From: Platycnemis pennipes
Lineage: Eukaryota; Arthropoda; Insecta; Odonata; Platycnemididae
Direction: 5' to 3'
Assembly (NCBI GenBank): GCA_933228895.1
Contig: OW121853.1
Coordinates: 74,384,645 to 74,448,644 of the forward strand
DNA: 64,000 bases
In this document: in pieces, positions 11,037-21,054 of the stretch
Numbering within the stretch: position 1 is the stretch's first letter
Layout: every line of letters begins with the position of its first letter
The notes under the pieces: model-generated
What the model saw: the letters and a program-made list of their open reading frames with translations, nothing else
What the model was told of the DNA's origin: nothing
Database searches by the model: none
Made by a program: the position numbers and the translations under genes

Positions 11037-11206
11037 GTGCAGAATAGCTCGACCGTCGGTACAAGCGACGACCGTCGGTAGCCACCGATACCGATAGGTA
11101 TCGTTAGTTGTGTACAGAATTCCGCCCCAGGTGTGATACTTGACGTTACACCTAGTAAAGTACGCGAGGTACACCCGAACAACGAATATATAAATGATTA
11201 CTGATG

Positions 11207-12504
11207 ATTTCAAAATGTATGCCTAACCATCTTGTAGTCTGAATGACATTCATCAGTTTTGATTGAGTGTTAGATGTTCACATCTTTCTACTCGTATATT
11301 TTATCCTGTAATTGCAAGTCGCCACCAAGGTTCATGGCAAAGGATAGCTCTATACTGGACAATAATCATATTGTCCGTGACTACAATAGCAAATATACTC
11401 AAGGGACTTCATTATGTATTTTTATTTTCATAACACTAATTGAGCACAGAAAAAATAAGATGGTTCAACTTTTGATTGTCATTAAAGAGGTAGACACTTG
11501 TCAGTCCAAATTTTATTTTTATGATATAGCCTAACATAGTGTCCTGGGCTTTTTAATATGTTCATCTTGCACATCCAGGAAAGGTGACATTTAAAGTTCT
11601 GCAGAAAAGGTACACCAGGAATTTTACCCGTCATTTCTTTAAGCTGTTTGCACTTCATAACATATTCCTCTGTATGGCAACTCATCAGTATTCACCCCTG
11701 AATTATGACTATTTTAGATCTTCATCAACCTTGTCAAATAGTCTACCTCCACTTACCTTGTAAATGTACATTAACCTTCGACTCAGTTTCCTTCTCATTA
11801 CTTGTGCTGCTTCCCTCTTACTCTTGTTTCCTCTACGGTACTCCACTTAATATTAATGACTTCAGATGTTGCCAATATCCTTCCATCTCACTTATGTGAA
11901 GTGACATATATCACATCTGTATCTGAAATAATAATTCTCTCTTTTCACAATTTTCAGATTTCCTGCCCCTTGCAAAACCATGCATTTCCTCATATTTTGT
12001 CACCAGCTCCGTCCTCTTCTTTGCCTTCTCTGCTTTTCTTGTCACTACTACTAAGCAAGGATTCCACATTGAGTTGATGAAGGCCATTCATACCTCACAG
12101 CCATGACACCCATCCAAGTCAGTTCTGACAGGGTCCAGTAGTTATCAAGATTCACTTCACTTTTGCACAATTGAACCATACTTCATAGGATTAGTAATTG
12201 CAGCACCATACCATTGCCATGTAACTGAAGATCAGACTATGCATGAACTACTCTTGATGATACCAAACAACCAAGAGCAATTTGTTGCTCCCACCTTGTA
12301 GCTAGCTACAAGGAGTCAAGGGGATGTGCATTTCACCAAATATAGGTGATAGTCCATGAGAGCTATAAAGATTAATCAAAGAACATTAGTTCTCACGATA
12401 ATACTGCAATACGTAAGTACTGTCCTTTGGATTGACATTGTATGACTTTGTGATGTTAAACTAGTACACTGGTTTTATAATTTCACTTAGGTAGCAATAA
12501 ATAC
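11207..12504. other. No gene recognised
   Basis: AT-rich sequence with short unsupported open frames only. I see no clear repeat structure. Confidence 0.4.
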
Positions 12505-13124
12505 TGAAGATCAATAAAAAGAAGACTAAGGTATTGGTATGCAGTTAGAGAAAAGCAGCCAGAACAAATGTTAAACTAGGAAAACAAAAAATCGAGAAGG
12601 TGGAAGAATTTTGTTACCTGGGATGCGAAGAAACCAGCGATGGACAAATTAAAAGAGAAATTGCCAGTAGAATTGCCCAGGCAAAAAGGACATTTTACCA
12701 CAAGAAGATTCTGCTTACAGCTGGAAATACAAGCGTGCAAGTGAGGCGACATTTCATTAGAACACAAATCTGGAGCATTTTATTCTATGGCAGCAAAGCA
12801 TGGATGATAACATCAACACAGAAGTCAAGGCTGGAAGCGTTTGAAATATGGTGCTATCGAAGAATGATGAAGATAAAATGGATTGACTGAGTGATAAACG
12901 AAGAAGTCTATATGAGAGTGGGAGAAAAGAGGCCTGCTGAAAACTAAAACAGGACAACCTAATCTGCTAAATCACCTGATGACGACAATCGTCGAGGGAA
13001 AAGTGAATGGGAAGAATAGAAAAAGAAGAATTACGTTAATATGAAGAGGTTGGCAGATTGAAGAATCGAGTGGAGAGCTGCATCAAACCAATCCTAGGAT
13101 TGTTGACCAATTATGATGATGATG
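12505..13124 (+). mobile_element. 5'-truncated RTE-clade LINE copy
   Basis: Begins at the segment encoding KINKKKTK and continues through VEEFCYLG, RIAQAKRTF, KKILLTAGNTSVQVRRHFIR and FEIWCYRRMMKIKWID, where an in-frame TGA replaces the expected Arg codon. Decayed KVNGK and LAD segments follow. It closes with aaaccaatcctaggattgtt, gaccaattatg and a short ATG-repeat tail. It is clearly related to the intact copy at 14323-17737 but on the opposite strand. Confidence 0.85.
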
Positions 13125-14311
13125 TGCAATAAATATCATATTAGAATGTAAGACGTCTACATTAACTTTTGTACATTGGGTTATTCAAGAGAAGAAATAT
13201 TATTTCCGTTGAAAATTTCCCAGGATTTCCATTGGGACCAAATTCCAATTCCAGGACCTCTCAGGATGATGAGTGAGTCACTTGTTGAATTGCTGGAGGA
13301 TGAAAAAAAGAACTTGACCCAGTGGAAACCCTGAGAAATTTAAACCCAGAATATTTGCTTGAAGGGCACCAAGTCATAGATAGAACATTTTGTTAATTAA
13401 ATGGTTGACCTCCAAAAACTAATGCACGCTTGGCAATCCATAGTACTTACACTGCGTTTTCCCAATTGCTTCATTCCACTTATTTATTTCTTTATTTATA
13501 TCCACATCACACTCCCCAACCTCAATTCTAACCCTATCTTTAATTACTCTCAGATTCCAAAATCTCAAGAGTTGATTAAATAGTTGCGTACTTATTTCCC
13601 AGGATCCTCCTGATTATTTCACCAAGCTGGTTGTGAGCATTATCCAATTCCCCATCTCTTGGGGTACCTCTTGATATGTAACCCCGAAACTACTGCCAAG
13701 TGTCTCATGTTCGCTTTCATCTCCTAATAGTATTACAACCACTTTTATGGCAGGTATTCATTACCCTTCTGCCTTCTTATACATTCAAAACCATAGCTAC
13801 CCCTTCATATTTAGCTTCCTTCCCATACAAAAAAAAATCCTAATAACTACCTTTTCTGTGGTTCCCTGCCCCTTCATACCACTTTGAACAACCCTAGAAT
13901 ACGTTTCCTTTAATCATTTTCTGCTGCCTAAAGCCCAAATCACATGATCATGTTTTACGTCCTTTTCCAAAGATAGCCCAAATGATAGCTTAAAAATGAT
14001 CATCCAACTTCATCATTTCAGGGATAGTGGCAATGGTAGGGATTGCTATCCCTTTTTCTGTTATTAGAGCATGTCATTTTTTACATCCCTGAAGACTTAG
14101 GTGCTTCCGTCAAACACCCATCAGAGCACATGGCCGGAAAGAGTGAACGCTGCGCCACATATGGCTTTCAATCGTACTATCATTGTAAACATTAGGGAAC
14201 TGTGAATCATTAAAAAAATGTCTTATCTCTTCATTTCTTGTAATTAATGCTACAGCTGCAACCAAAAGCAGTTGACGACTATGTAAAGTTTACTGATCCA
14301 AAGCAATTTAC
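13125..14311. other. No gene recognised
   Basis: AT-rich, pyrimidine-rich stretches and short unsupported open frames. Ends at the LINE target duplication (14312-14322). Confidence 0.4.
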
Positions 14312-14344
14312 GGTAATAAAAATCATCATCATTGGTCAACAATC

Positions 14345-17300
14345 CTAGGATTGGTTTGACGCAGCTTTCCACTCGATTCTTCTATCGGCCAACCTTTTCA
14401 TTGTGACGTGATTCTTTTCTTTTACATTCTTCACGACCTGTTCCATGTATCTCATACGAGGCCTGCCTTTTCCAATCTTCCCGTTCACTTTTCCCTCGAC
14501 GATAGTCTTCATCAGGCCATCGTGTCTCAAGATATGACCGGTTAAGTTTTCCCTTCTTCTTTTTAGAGTTGTCAGCAGACTTCTCTTTTCTCCTACTCTT
14601 CTTAGCACTTCCTCGTTACTTACTCGGTCGATCCATTTAATCTTCAGCATTCTTCTGTAACACCACATTTCAAATGCTTCTACCTTTTTCTTCTCTGCTG
14701 CTGTCATCGTCCATGATTCACTGCCGTAAAGAAAAATGCTCCAGATGTATGTCCTGATGAACTGTTTCCTTACTTCTATGCTTGTATTTCCTGCTGTAAG
14801 TAGATTTTTCTTCTGAAAGAATGCCCTCTTTGCCTGGGCTATTCTACTCACTATTTCTTTCTTGCTTCGTCCATCGTTGGTTACTCTGCTTCCCAGGTAA
14901 CAGAACTCTTTCACCTCTTCCAGTTTCTGTTTTCCTAGTTTAACGTTGGTTTTCGCCTCTTTTCTTTTGCTGCACACCAATATCTTAGTCTTCTTCTTAT
15001 TGATCTTCAGCTGATATCTGGCCATAGTCCTTTCCAGGGTTGTTAGCATCTTATTCAGCTCCTTCTCTGTCTCTGCTATGAGAGCTATGTCATCAGCGAA
15101 TCGTAGCATACTGATTGTTTCTCCATGGATTTTCACTCCAGAACACTTCTCCTTGACTTCATTTATGGCTCTCTCGATGTAAACATTAAAAACTACGGGA
15201 GACAGTGCGCAGCCTTGTCTCACTCCTTTCCTTATTCTTGCCTCTTCGCAGCTGGGTCCAGATTTAATCACAGCAACTTGGTTTTTGTACAGACTGTGTA
15301 TAATTCTTCGGTCATTGTAGGACACTCCAATTCCCTTCAGAATTCCAAGCATTGAATCCCAATCCACGTTGTCAAAGGCCTTCTCTAAATCCACAAATGC
15401 AATGAACGTTGGTTTGTTCTTCTCCATTCTCTTCTCTATGAGTAGCCTAAGGGCCAATATTGCTTCCCTTGTACCCTTACTTTTCCTGAATCCGAATTGA
15501 TCTTCATCCAGGAACTCCTCTACTTTTCGTTCTATTCTTCTGTAGATGATCCTGGTCAGTATCTTCGATGCATGTGTCGTCAGGCTTATAGTCCTAAAAT
15601 TTTCGCATTTCTCCGCTCTCTTCTTCTTGGGAATAGGAATGATGATGTTTTTCTCGAAGTCCCTTGGAATTTCCCCTGTTGAATACATGTCGCAGATGGT
15701 TTTGTAGAGATGAATTAATGTCTTCTCTCCTGCATTTTTAATTAGTTCTGCAGGGACATCATCAATACCCGAGGCCTTATTCATCCGAAGATCCCTTACT
15801 GCAGCGTCGAATTCCGATCTTAATATTGATGCCCCCATATCATCTATTTCCACTTCGCTTTCCTCTTCAATAGCTTTTGTGCTGAGATTTTTTCCATTGT
15901 ATAGCTCTTCCAGATATTCTTTCCACCTCTTCACTTTGTCCTCGTTTTCAATCAAAATTCCTCCATTCTTGTCCCTTATGGCATTGCCTCTTGCGCTCCG
16001 TTCCTTGAAGTGGTTCCTCACTATGCTGTAGGCCGCTTCCACCTTTCCAAGTGCAAGGTTGCTTTGTACATCTTCGCAAAGATTTTTCAACCACAGCTCT
16101 CTAGCTTTCCTTGCTTTGCGACTTATTTCGTTCCTTATTCTTTTGTAGCAGAGCTGCCCTTCTTCAGTTTTCGCATTCTTGTACTTTCTTCTTTCTTCAA
16201 TCAATTCTAAGACTTCCTCCGTGATCCATGGCTTCTTCTTGGCAACTTTTCTTCTTCCAAGAACTTCTTTTGCGGCTTCCTGCAGTCCACATTTAATGTT
16301 TTCCCAACGCTCTTCCACTGATTTCTCATTCAGGTTCTCTCCTATGTTGTTTCCCACTGCTTTTTGAAATGCCAGCTGATGTTGAGCCTCCTTTAGTTTT
16401 TCTACTTGCCATATATTCTTCTTTGTTTTCTTCAATTTCTTGAATTTTAGATGGCATTTCATCATCACTAAATTATGGTCACTGTCGATGTCTACCCCAG
16501 GGTAGCTTTTGCAGTCCTTCACTTGGTTTCTAAATCTCTGTTTCACTAAAATGTATTCTATTTGGCATCTTCTTCTGTCTCCTGGCATTTTCCATGTGTA
16601 TCTTCTGCGGTTGTGATTTTTAAACAATGTGTTGGCAACCACTAACTTATGTTGAGTGCAGAACTCCAGCAGCCTTTCTCCTCTTTCGTTTCGGTTTCCC
16701 AATCCGTATTTTCCAGTTATTCTTCCATCTTGACCTTCGCCGACGATAGCGTTCCAGTCCCCTAAAATAATTAGGTTTTCTTCTCCTCTTACCTGTTTTA
16801 TAACTTCCGTGATATCTTCGTAGACGTCTTCCACTTCTTCATCTTCATAGTCAGTCGTAGGCATGTAAACATGCACCACCACGGTATCTACAGGTTTGGT
16901 CTCGATCTTCACCATTATTATCCTTTCATTGTACTGCAGGAAGCTCTTCACACGCATTCCGGCGCTCTTTCTGAGCATGATCCCTACTCCAGCATTACCA
17001 TTTAATGATCCTGTATGTATAATCCTGTAGCTTCCACTCCAAAAGTCTCCTTCTTTGGGCCACTTCATTTCGCTGATTCCTAATACGTCGAGATCCATTC
17101 TTCGCATTTCTACCTTCAGGTTCTCCAGTCTTCCACAGGTCCGAAGCGATCTCACGTTCCATGTTCCTACCCTAAAAAGTGTATCACATTTGACTGATGT
17201 ACTCTCTCGGGTAGTCCCCGCCCGGAGATCCGAATGGGGGACTATTTTACCTCCGGAATATTTTACTCGAGAGGGTGCCATCACGTCTTGATAATAAAGG

Positions 17301-17362
17301 AAAGAGTGGAGTAGCTGCGACTCCTCGGGATATTGATGTGGTGGTTTCCCCTTGCCTTCCAC
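14345..17362 (-). CDS. RTE-clade endonuclease/reverse transcriptase polyprotein (ORF2)
   Basis: A 1005-codon open frame. The N-terminal apurinic-type endonuclease (about residues 65-310) shows TWNVRSL, ISEMKW, VYMPTTDYE, ILGDWNAIVGE and the catalytic SDHNLV. The reverse transcriptase (about 540-830) shows GIDDVPAELIK, QFGFRKSKGTREAIL, FVDLEKAFDNVD (catalytic Asp), RKGVRQGCALSPVVFNVYIE and LRFADDIALI (catalytic Asp pair). The C-terminus has FCYLGS, FEMWCYRRMLKIKWID and LADRRIEWKAAS, the arrangement seen in RTE/BovB elements. In RTE elements this protein nicks target DNA and primes reverse transcription of its own RNA. All these motifs are present with no stop, so the copy may be competent. The true start could be the MEGKGK Met or an internal Met such as MAPSRVK. 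Confidence 0.9.
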   Translation of the reverse strand: MEGKGKPPHQYPEESQLLHSFLYYQDVMAPSRVKYSGGKIVPHSDLRAGTTRESTSVKCDTLFRVGTWNVRSLRTCGRLENLKVEMRRMDLDVLGISEMKWPKEGDFWSGSYRIIHTGSLNGNAGVGIMLRKSAGMRVKSFLQYNERIIMVKIETKPVDTVVVHVYMPTTDYEDEEVEDVYEDITEVIKQVRGEENLIILGDWNAIVGEGQDGRITGKYGLGNRNERGERLLEFCTQHKLVVANTLFKNHNRRRYTWKMPGDRRRCQIEYILVKQRFRNQVKDCKSYPGVDIDSDHNLVMMKCHLKFKKLKKTKKNIWQVEKLKEAQHQLAFQKAVGNNIGENLNEKSVEERWENIKCGLQEAAKEVLGRRKVAKKKPWITEEVLELIEERRKYKNAKTEEGQLCYKRIRNEISRKARKARELWLKNLCEDVQSNLALGKVEAAYSIVRNHFKERSARGNAIRDKNGGILIENEDKVKRWKEYLEELYNGKNLSTKAIEEESEVEIDDMGASILRSEFDAAVRDLRMNKASGIDDVPAELIKNAGEKTLIHLYKTICDMYSTGEIPRDFEKNIIIPIPKKKRAEKCENFRTISLTTHASKILTRIIYRRIERKVEEFLDEDQFGFRKSKGTREAILALRLLIEKRMEKNKPTFIAFVDLEKAFDNVDWDSMLGILKGIGVSYNDRRIIHSLYKNQVAVIKSGPSCEEARIRKGVRQGCALSPVVFNVYIERAINEVKEKCSGVKIHGETISMLRFADDIALIAETEKELNKMLTTLERTMARYQLKINKKKTKILVCSKRKEAKTNVKLGKQKLEEVKEFCYLGSRVTNDGRSKKEIVSRIAQAKRAFFQKKNLLTAGNTSIEVRKQFIRTYIWSIFLYGSESWTMTAAEKKKVEAFEMWCYRRMLKIKWIDRVSNEEVLRRVGEKRSLLTTLKRRRENLTGHILRHDGLMKTIVEGKVNGKIGKGRPRMRYMEQVVKNVKEKNHVTMKRLADRRIEWKAASNQS

Positions 17363-17531
17363 ATCGCAGTACTACAGCCGTTAAAGTAAATGTTACCACG
17401 CCTGTAGTGAAATGAGTGTCGCTGTACCGACCACTGTGGTCTCCACCTTCACTCATGTGAAGAAGAGCTGCTGCCCTCTCCTCCGGGTGATGAGAAGCGT
17501 AATTATTGGCGGCCTCCCGTCGCCAAGTCAC
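17247..17531 (-). CDS. Possible short ORF1 of the RTE element
   Basis: A 94-codon frame, MTWRREAANNYASHHPEERA onwards, in the LINE 5' region, overlapping the start of the long frame by about 116 bases in another register. Some RTE elements have a short upstream ORF overlapping ORF2. It has no domain I recognise and may be chance. Confidence 0.25.
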   Translation of the reverse strand: MTWRREAANNYASHHPEERAAALLHMSEGGDHSGRYSDTHFTTGVVTFTLTAVVLRCGRQGETTTSISRGVAATPLFPLLSRRDGTLSSKIFRR

Positions 17532-17829
17532 GGCATCTTCACAGGTTCTGTATTATTTAGAGGCCTATCTTACCCAGGGATAGACCAATACCCCCTCGGA
17601 ATGCCGTCGCTTTTTGTCCACGACTGCTTATTCGACGAGTAAACTCGCTTATCTCGCAGCTAACCTCTATATCTAGAGGTCGACCCACCATCCGCAACCC
17701 GGTGGACGCACTCGGTGGCTTTAAGCTCAGCCGCGAGGGTAATAAAAAGATAATATTAATCTTGAGAGCAGAAATGATACAAGAAGAGACAGTGAAAATG
17801 ACTGTGTGAGTGGCAAAATGGTAGCTTGA

Positions 17830-17985
17830 CTGTAAGAAAACTTTATGATGTATTTTCCCCCTTTTTATTGAGTAAAACCCTACCGGTTTCAAGAGTACCC
17901 TTGACAATGACACAAAGGGTGTCGAAAATAGCAGGGTTTTTCTCAATAAAATGTGTGAAAAATACATCGTAAAGTTTTCTTACAG
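17830..17985. repeat. Foldback MITE (hairpin)
   Basis: The left arm ctgtaagaaaactttatgat (17830) continues into gtatttt...attgag. It is inverted at the right, which ends atcgtaaagttttcttacag (17985), with roughly 50-bp imperfect arms. A middle part contains caccggtttcaagag-like sequence (accggtttcaagagtaccc). No coding capacity. Adjacent to the LINE 5' flank. Confidence 0.7.
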
Positions 17986-20359
17986 TATGTCATTTTTTCA
18001 CACACCTGATTCCATTCAATTTATATGTAATGGTAGGTTGAGCTATCATTTTCCCGGTCCCTGAAGGGTATAGCTTAAATGATTCCTGGAAAGGGATGAC
18101 AAAAACGTCGTGGCCCTCTTCTACTTACCTTTGTTGCTGTGCAAGGGTTTCACATGAAGATGACTGCAGAGGACTTGCATCCCCCACGGCCAGCAAGGTA
18201 TCCACCCCAGTATGGTTGGATCGCGGCCCAAACAGTGCTTACCATCTTATTTGACATGCAACACAAACTGAATCTTGGAAGGGGATACCTAACTGAGGTG
18301 ATTTCCTATTGTCTTTCCCAATAGTGTTTTTGACATGACACTGTTACTTCAGTCAGACAAAACAACATTAGAATTCATTTCCAACTTTATTAACCAAATA
18401 ATTAGCATATATTTTGGATATAAGTATATAAGAACTAAGGCTTACAGAGATGGCAAAGATAAATAATACCACAGAGTAAACTTACAGTAAGCTTACTGTA
18501 ATATGTATAGTACAATTAATAATATGAAAGGCTGTCACAGCCAGAATATGAAGGCTATTACATGACTGAGAAGGCACAATTTATCTTTGGTTTTTAAAAG
18601 TATACTTGCCAAACAATAGTTTAAAATCCAATATTTTCATTAACCTAGAATGATCACACATCAATCCTGAAAGTGCCTACAGCGAGGATTTCTTGAGCAA
18701 CAATGAAACACTTTATATGGAAATAGCCCTCATCACTATTTATACTTCCTCATTTTGGATACAGAAGTAATAAAGTTGATGCACATACCAAAGATATTAA
18801 TGAAATAAAAAAATATTACAGGTTTATGAATATCAAGGGAAAAACAGAAAAAAAGAATGATAATTAGACTACCATAGCAAGAAGAATGCTAGGGTTATTC
18901 CTAGGAAGTGATATATCCCAAGGTAAATTTTTTTTCTTCATTTAAAAACCAGTATGCGTTAAAAATTATAGGAGCTAATATTTTTATGGATATAACCAAT
19001 TAAATTAGGCATTGAAGCTTAAGGCAGAAGAACATTATGGGCTTTCTTGTGCCACGTAATTCATCTTCAAATTGAAAACACAGTACACATCACTTTTTTT
19101 ACTTTCTCTCCATTTCTTCCAAGTCTCAACTAACAAATGTTATAGATTTCATTGTAAAAACTTTCAAGTTTAAGAAATGTATATAAAATATCTTCTGGTA
19201 TCTTTTTCAGGAAAGACTAAAATAATGACTAACACCATTAAAAAGAAGTTTAGCACTCATATAAATTTAGTGCATTTCTTTTCACTCCTGAATTTTCTGC
19301 CATAAATCATGTTCTTTATTTCTAAACGATTTCCACTCCACAAAAAATGCTCATGGCAGTAGGACTAAAATTTTCCCTTTCTGAAATGATGTGACTAGTG
19401 CATTAATTATGCTGACATTTCTCTAACAACTAAATTTTTAAGACCTAACCTAAAACAAGGTCTACAAGCTGCACTTTAAATCAATGTTCAGCTTAATGGG
19501 CAATTAAAAAAATTAGCCTCACAGTGGTTTTGCAATGATACTCAAAGATCCCATTGCAGGTATTTTTCATAAAAATCATGACAATACTCCATAATAATTA
19601 CAAAGTAACGAAATTCGACTTCTTTAAACACCACTTCTCTCACTGAAAAAACATAAGACTAAGATCATATTTATGTTTAAGAAATCCCTCCTATCAATAT
19701 AAAACCAATTGCAGACCCAAAAAAATGAATTATGAGAATAGGTGGTTTGTATAAAGCAACACCTTCTATGATAATTATGATTAAATATATATCCAAGTAA
19801 TTTCATATCGGTTGATACTATCCTCACAATTGAAACAAAAATCTTCATTTTCCTTGTTGCAGTACTATTTTAGCTTGCTGACTTGGTACTAAATTGATCT
19901 AAGTTAAAAGTATAAGTATACCTTTCACCTGAAATAGGTGATGATTGCTAAAAGCTCTTATTTTGTACTTATGCATCATGGGGTAGTTTAAAATGTCCAA
20001 AATAGAAAGAGCAACAAAATCACAGCAAGTTTTTAAAAATTTTCATGCCATATTACATGAATATTTTTTCATAATTATAATAATTATTTGAATGTTTTCA
20101 CATATCAATTTTATGTCCCTCTTTTAATTTCCTTGTCCCAAAAGTATTTGCGTGTGCAAGATCTTCTGACAATGATTTTAAACATCAAAATCACCACCCC
20201 TTATGACAAGAAAATTATTTCACGTCAAGAGATCATCCTGTGAGTAGAAACCTTTAGGAGAGAGATAATTGAAACATCCAGCAGTTATATCTCAAAGGTC
20301 AAAACATAAATATTTCATGAGCCAATAGGAAAATAATCTGAGAACACAGCACCACTGAA
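17986..20359. other. AT-rich DNA downstream of ZNFX1, probably including 3' UTR of terminal exon B
   Basis: No coding frame I can support. On the minus strand, candidate AATAAA poly(A) signals lie at 19320-19315 and near 18381, about 1.0 and 2.0 kb past the terminal exon B stop at 20360. Which, if either, is used cannot be read from sequence alone. Confidence 0.4.
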
Positions 20360-21054
20360 TTACAGACCTACGGGAAGGCCTCCCAATGATGTATTGGTGG
20401 AAAGAAGACGGTGGCTCCCCCCACCGATTGGAGCACCACATTCATTACACCTTCCCGTTTGCATGGCCTGGCCACATTCTCCGATTGCAAAAATGTGCCC
20501 ATTTGGGCACCTATACCAGTGACCCTGGTGAAGACCAACAGCAGCAACCACCTGCCTCATTTCTTCCTTAGAAATGCCAACGGGTCCGCTAGTTAATGTC
20601 TTGTAAACATCATTGATCTTTTGGAATATCTCACTGTACCTGTTTTTGGGGAACGCCCTCGCATCCTCAACAACCACGCGACATTTTTCATACTCCTGGT
20701 ACCAGCTCGTTCGAGAGAGACTCCTGAATTGAATAGTACTCTCCAAGGCTCGAAGACTCATCAGCAGGTGAAAGCGCATGCATTCCCCTTCAAAATCGCT
20801 GTGCTCCTGCGTGGACAAGATCTCCAGACGATCCAGCATCCTCCTTATGAGCAAGTTTACCAATTTTTCACAATCCTTCAGTATTCCCGGCACACTGATC
20901 TTGCTCTTCTGCTCGTTGAAGTGCTCAACTATTGTTAGTACAAATTCAGAGCGGGCCTCTAGGGAATTGAGAGCGAATGCACCCAAGTGGGCTTTCTTGC
21001 TCCTCCCAACGAGATGCTGCAACTCATCCAGGGAACTCTGACTCTTCTTAAACT
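20360..21054 (-). CDS. ZNFX1: ZNFX1 terminal exon B (duplicate linker and RZ-type zinc finger)
   Basis: A second, farther copy of the terminal exon. Acceptor ttaatgatttcacag, same entry phase, reads EFKKSQSSLDELQHLVGRSK... to a TAA at 20362-20360. The RZ finger is HQGHWYRCPNGHIFAIGECG with QTGRCNECGAPIGG; all zinc ligands are kept. Compared with exon A, more than half the residues match along the whole length (ALNSLEAR, SDFEGEC.RFHLL..LRALEST, HRLLSTN). A longer open frame continues upstream of the acceptor to about 21100 and allows an alternative acceptor (tttcttag), but that one would give the wrong phase from exon 9. It is either an alternative terminal exon or the remains of a partial gene duplication. 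Confidence 0.85.

Larger units (their letters stand above)
7447..11190. mobile_element. 3.7-kb inverted-repeat DNA element, interrupted by a nested hAT
   Basis: The left end runs tatattcgttgttcgggtgt then accc...cgtacttta (7447-7482) and aggggcggaattctgtaca (7484-7502). It is inverted at the right (tgtacagaattccgcccc at about 11113-11130, then taaagtacg...ggtacacccgaacaacgaat to 11190). The right arm carries an extra roughly 24-bp block with its own AGGTGT/ACACCT inversion. Just inside, both arms hold short ACCGACA/TGTCGGT palindromes (7510-7640 and 9240-9275 before the nested element; 11050-11100 after it). A PIF/Harbinger-like coding scrap lies inside. TSDs are ambiguous: TA is possible, and a 12-bp direct repeat TGATTACTGATG lies just outside at 7400-7411 and 11195-11206. 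Confidence 0.6.
14323..17737 (-). mobile_element. Full-length, apparently intact RTE-clade LINE with 11-bp TSD
   Basis: A 3415-bp element on the minus strand. Its 5' end begins ctcgcggctgagcttaaagc at 17737. Its 3' end is ggattgttgaccaatgatga at 14323, a short ATG repeat as is typical of RTE tails. Exact direct repeats ggtaataaaaa flank it (14312-14322 and 17738-17748), so both ends are original and the copy is not 5'-truncated. It has a roughly 375-bp GC-richer 5' UTR, one long uninterrupted frame and a 3' UTR of only about 20 bp. Three shorter relatives (1838-2436, 12505-13124, 53873-54105) show the family has been active in this genome. It lies downstream of ZNFX1. Confidence 0.92.
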
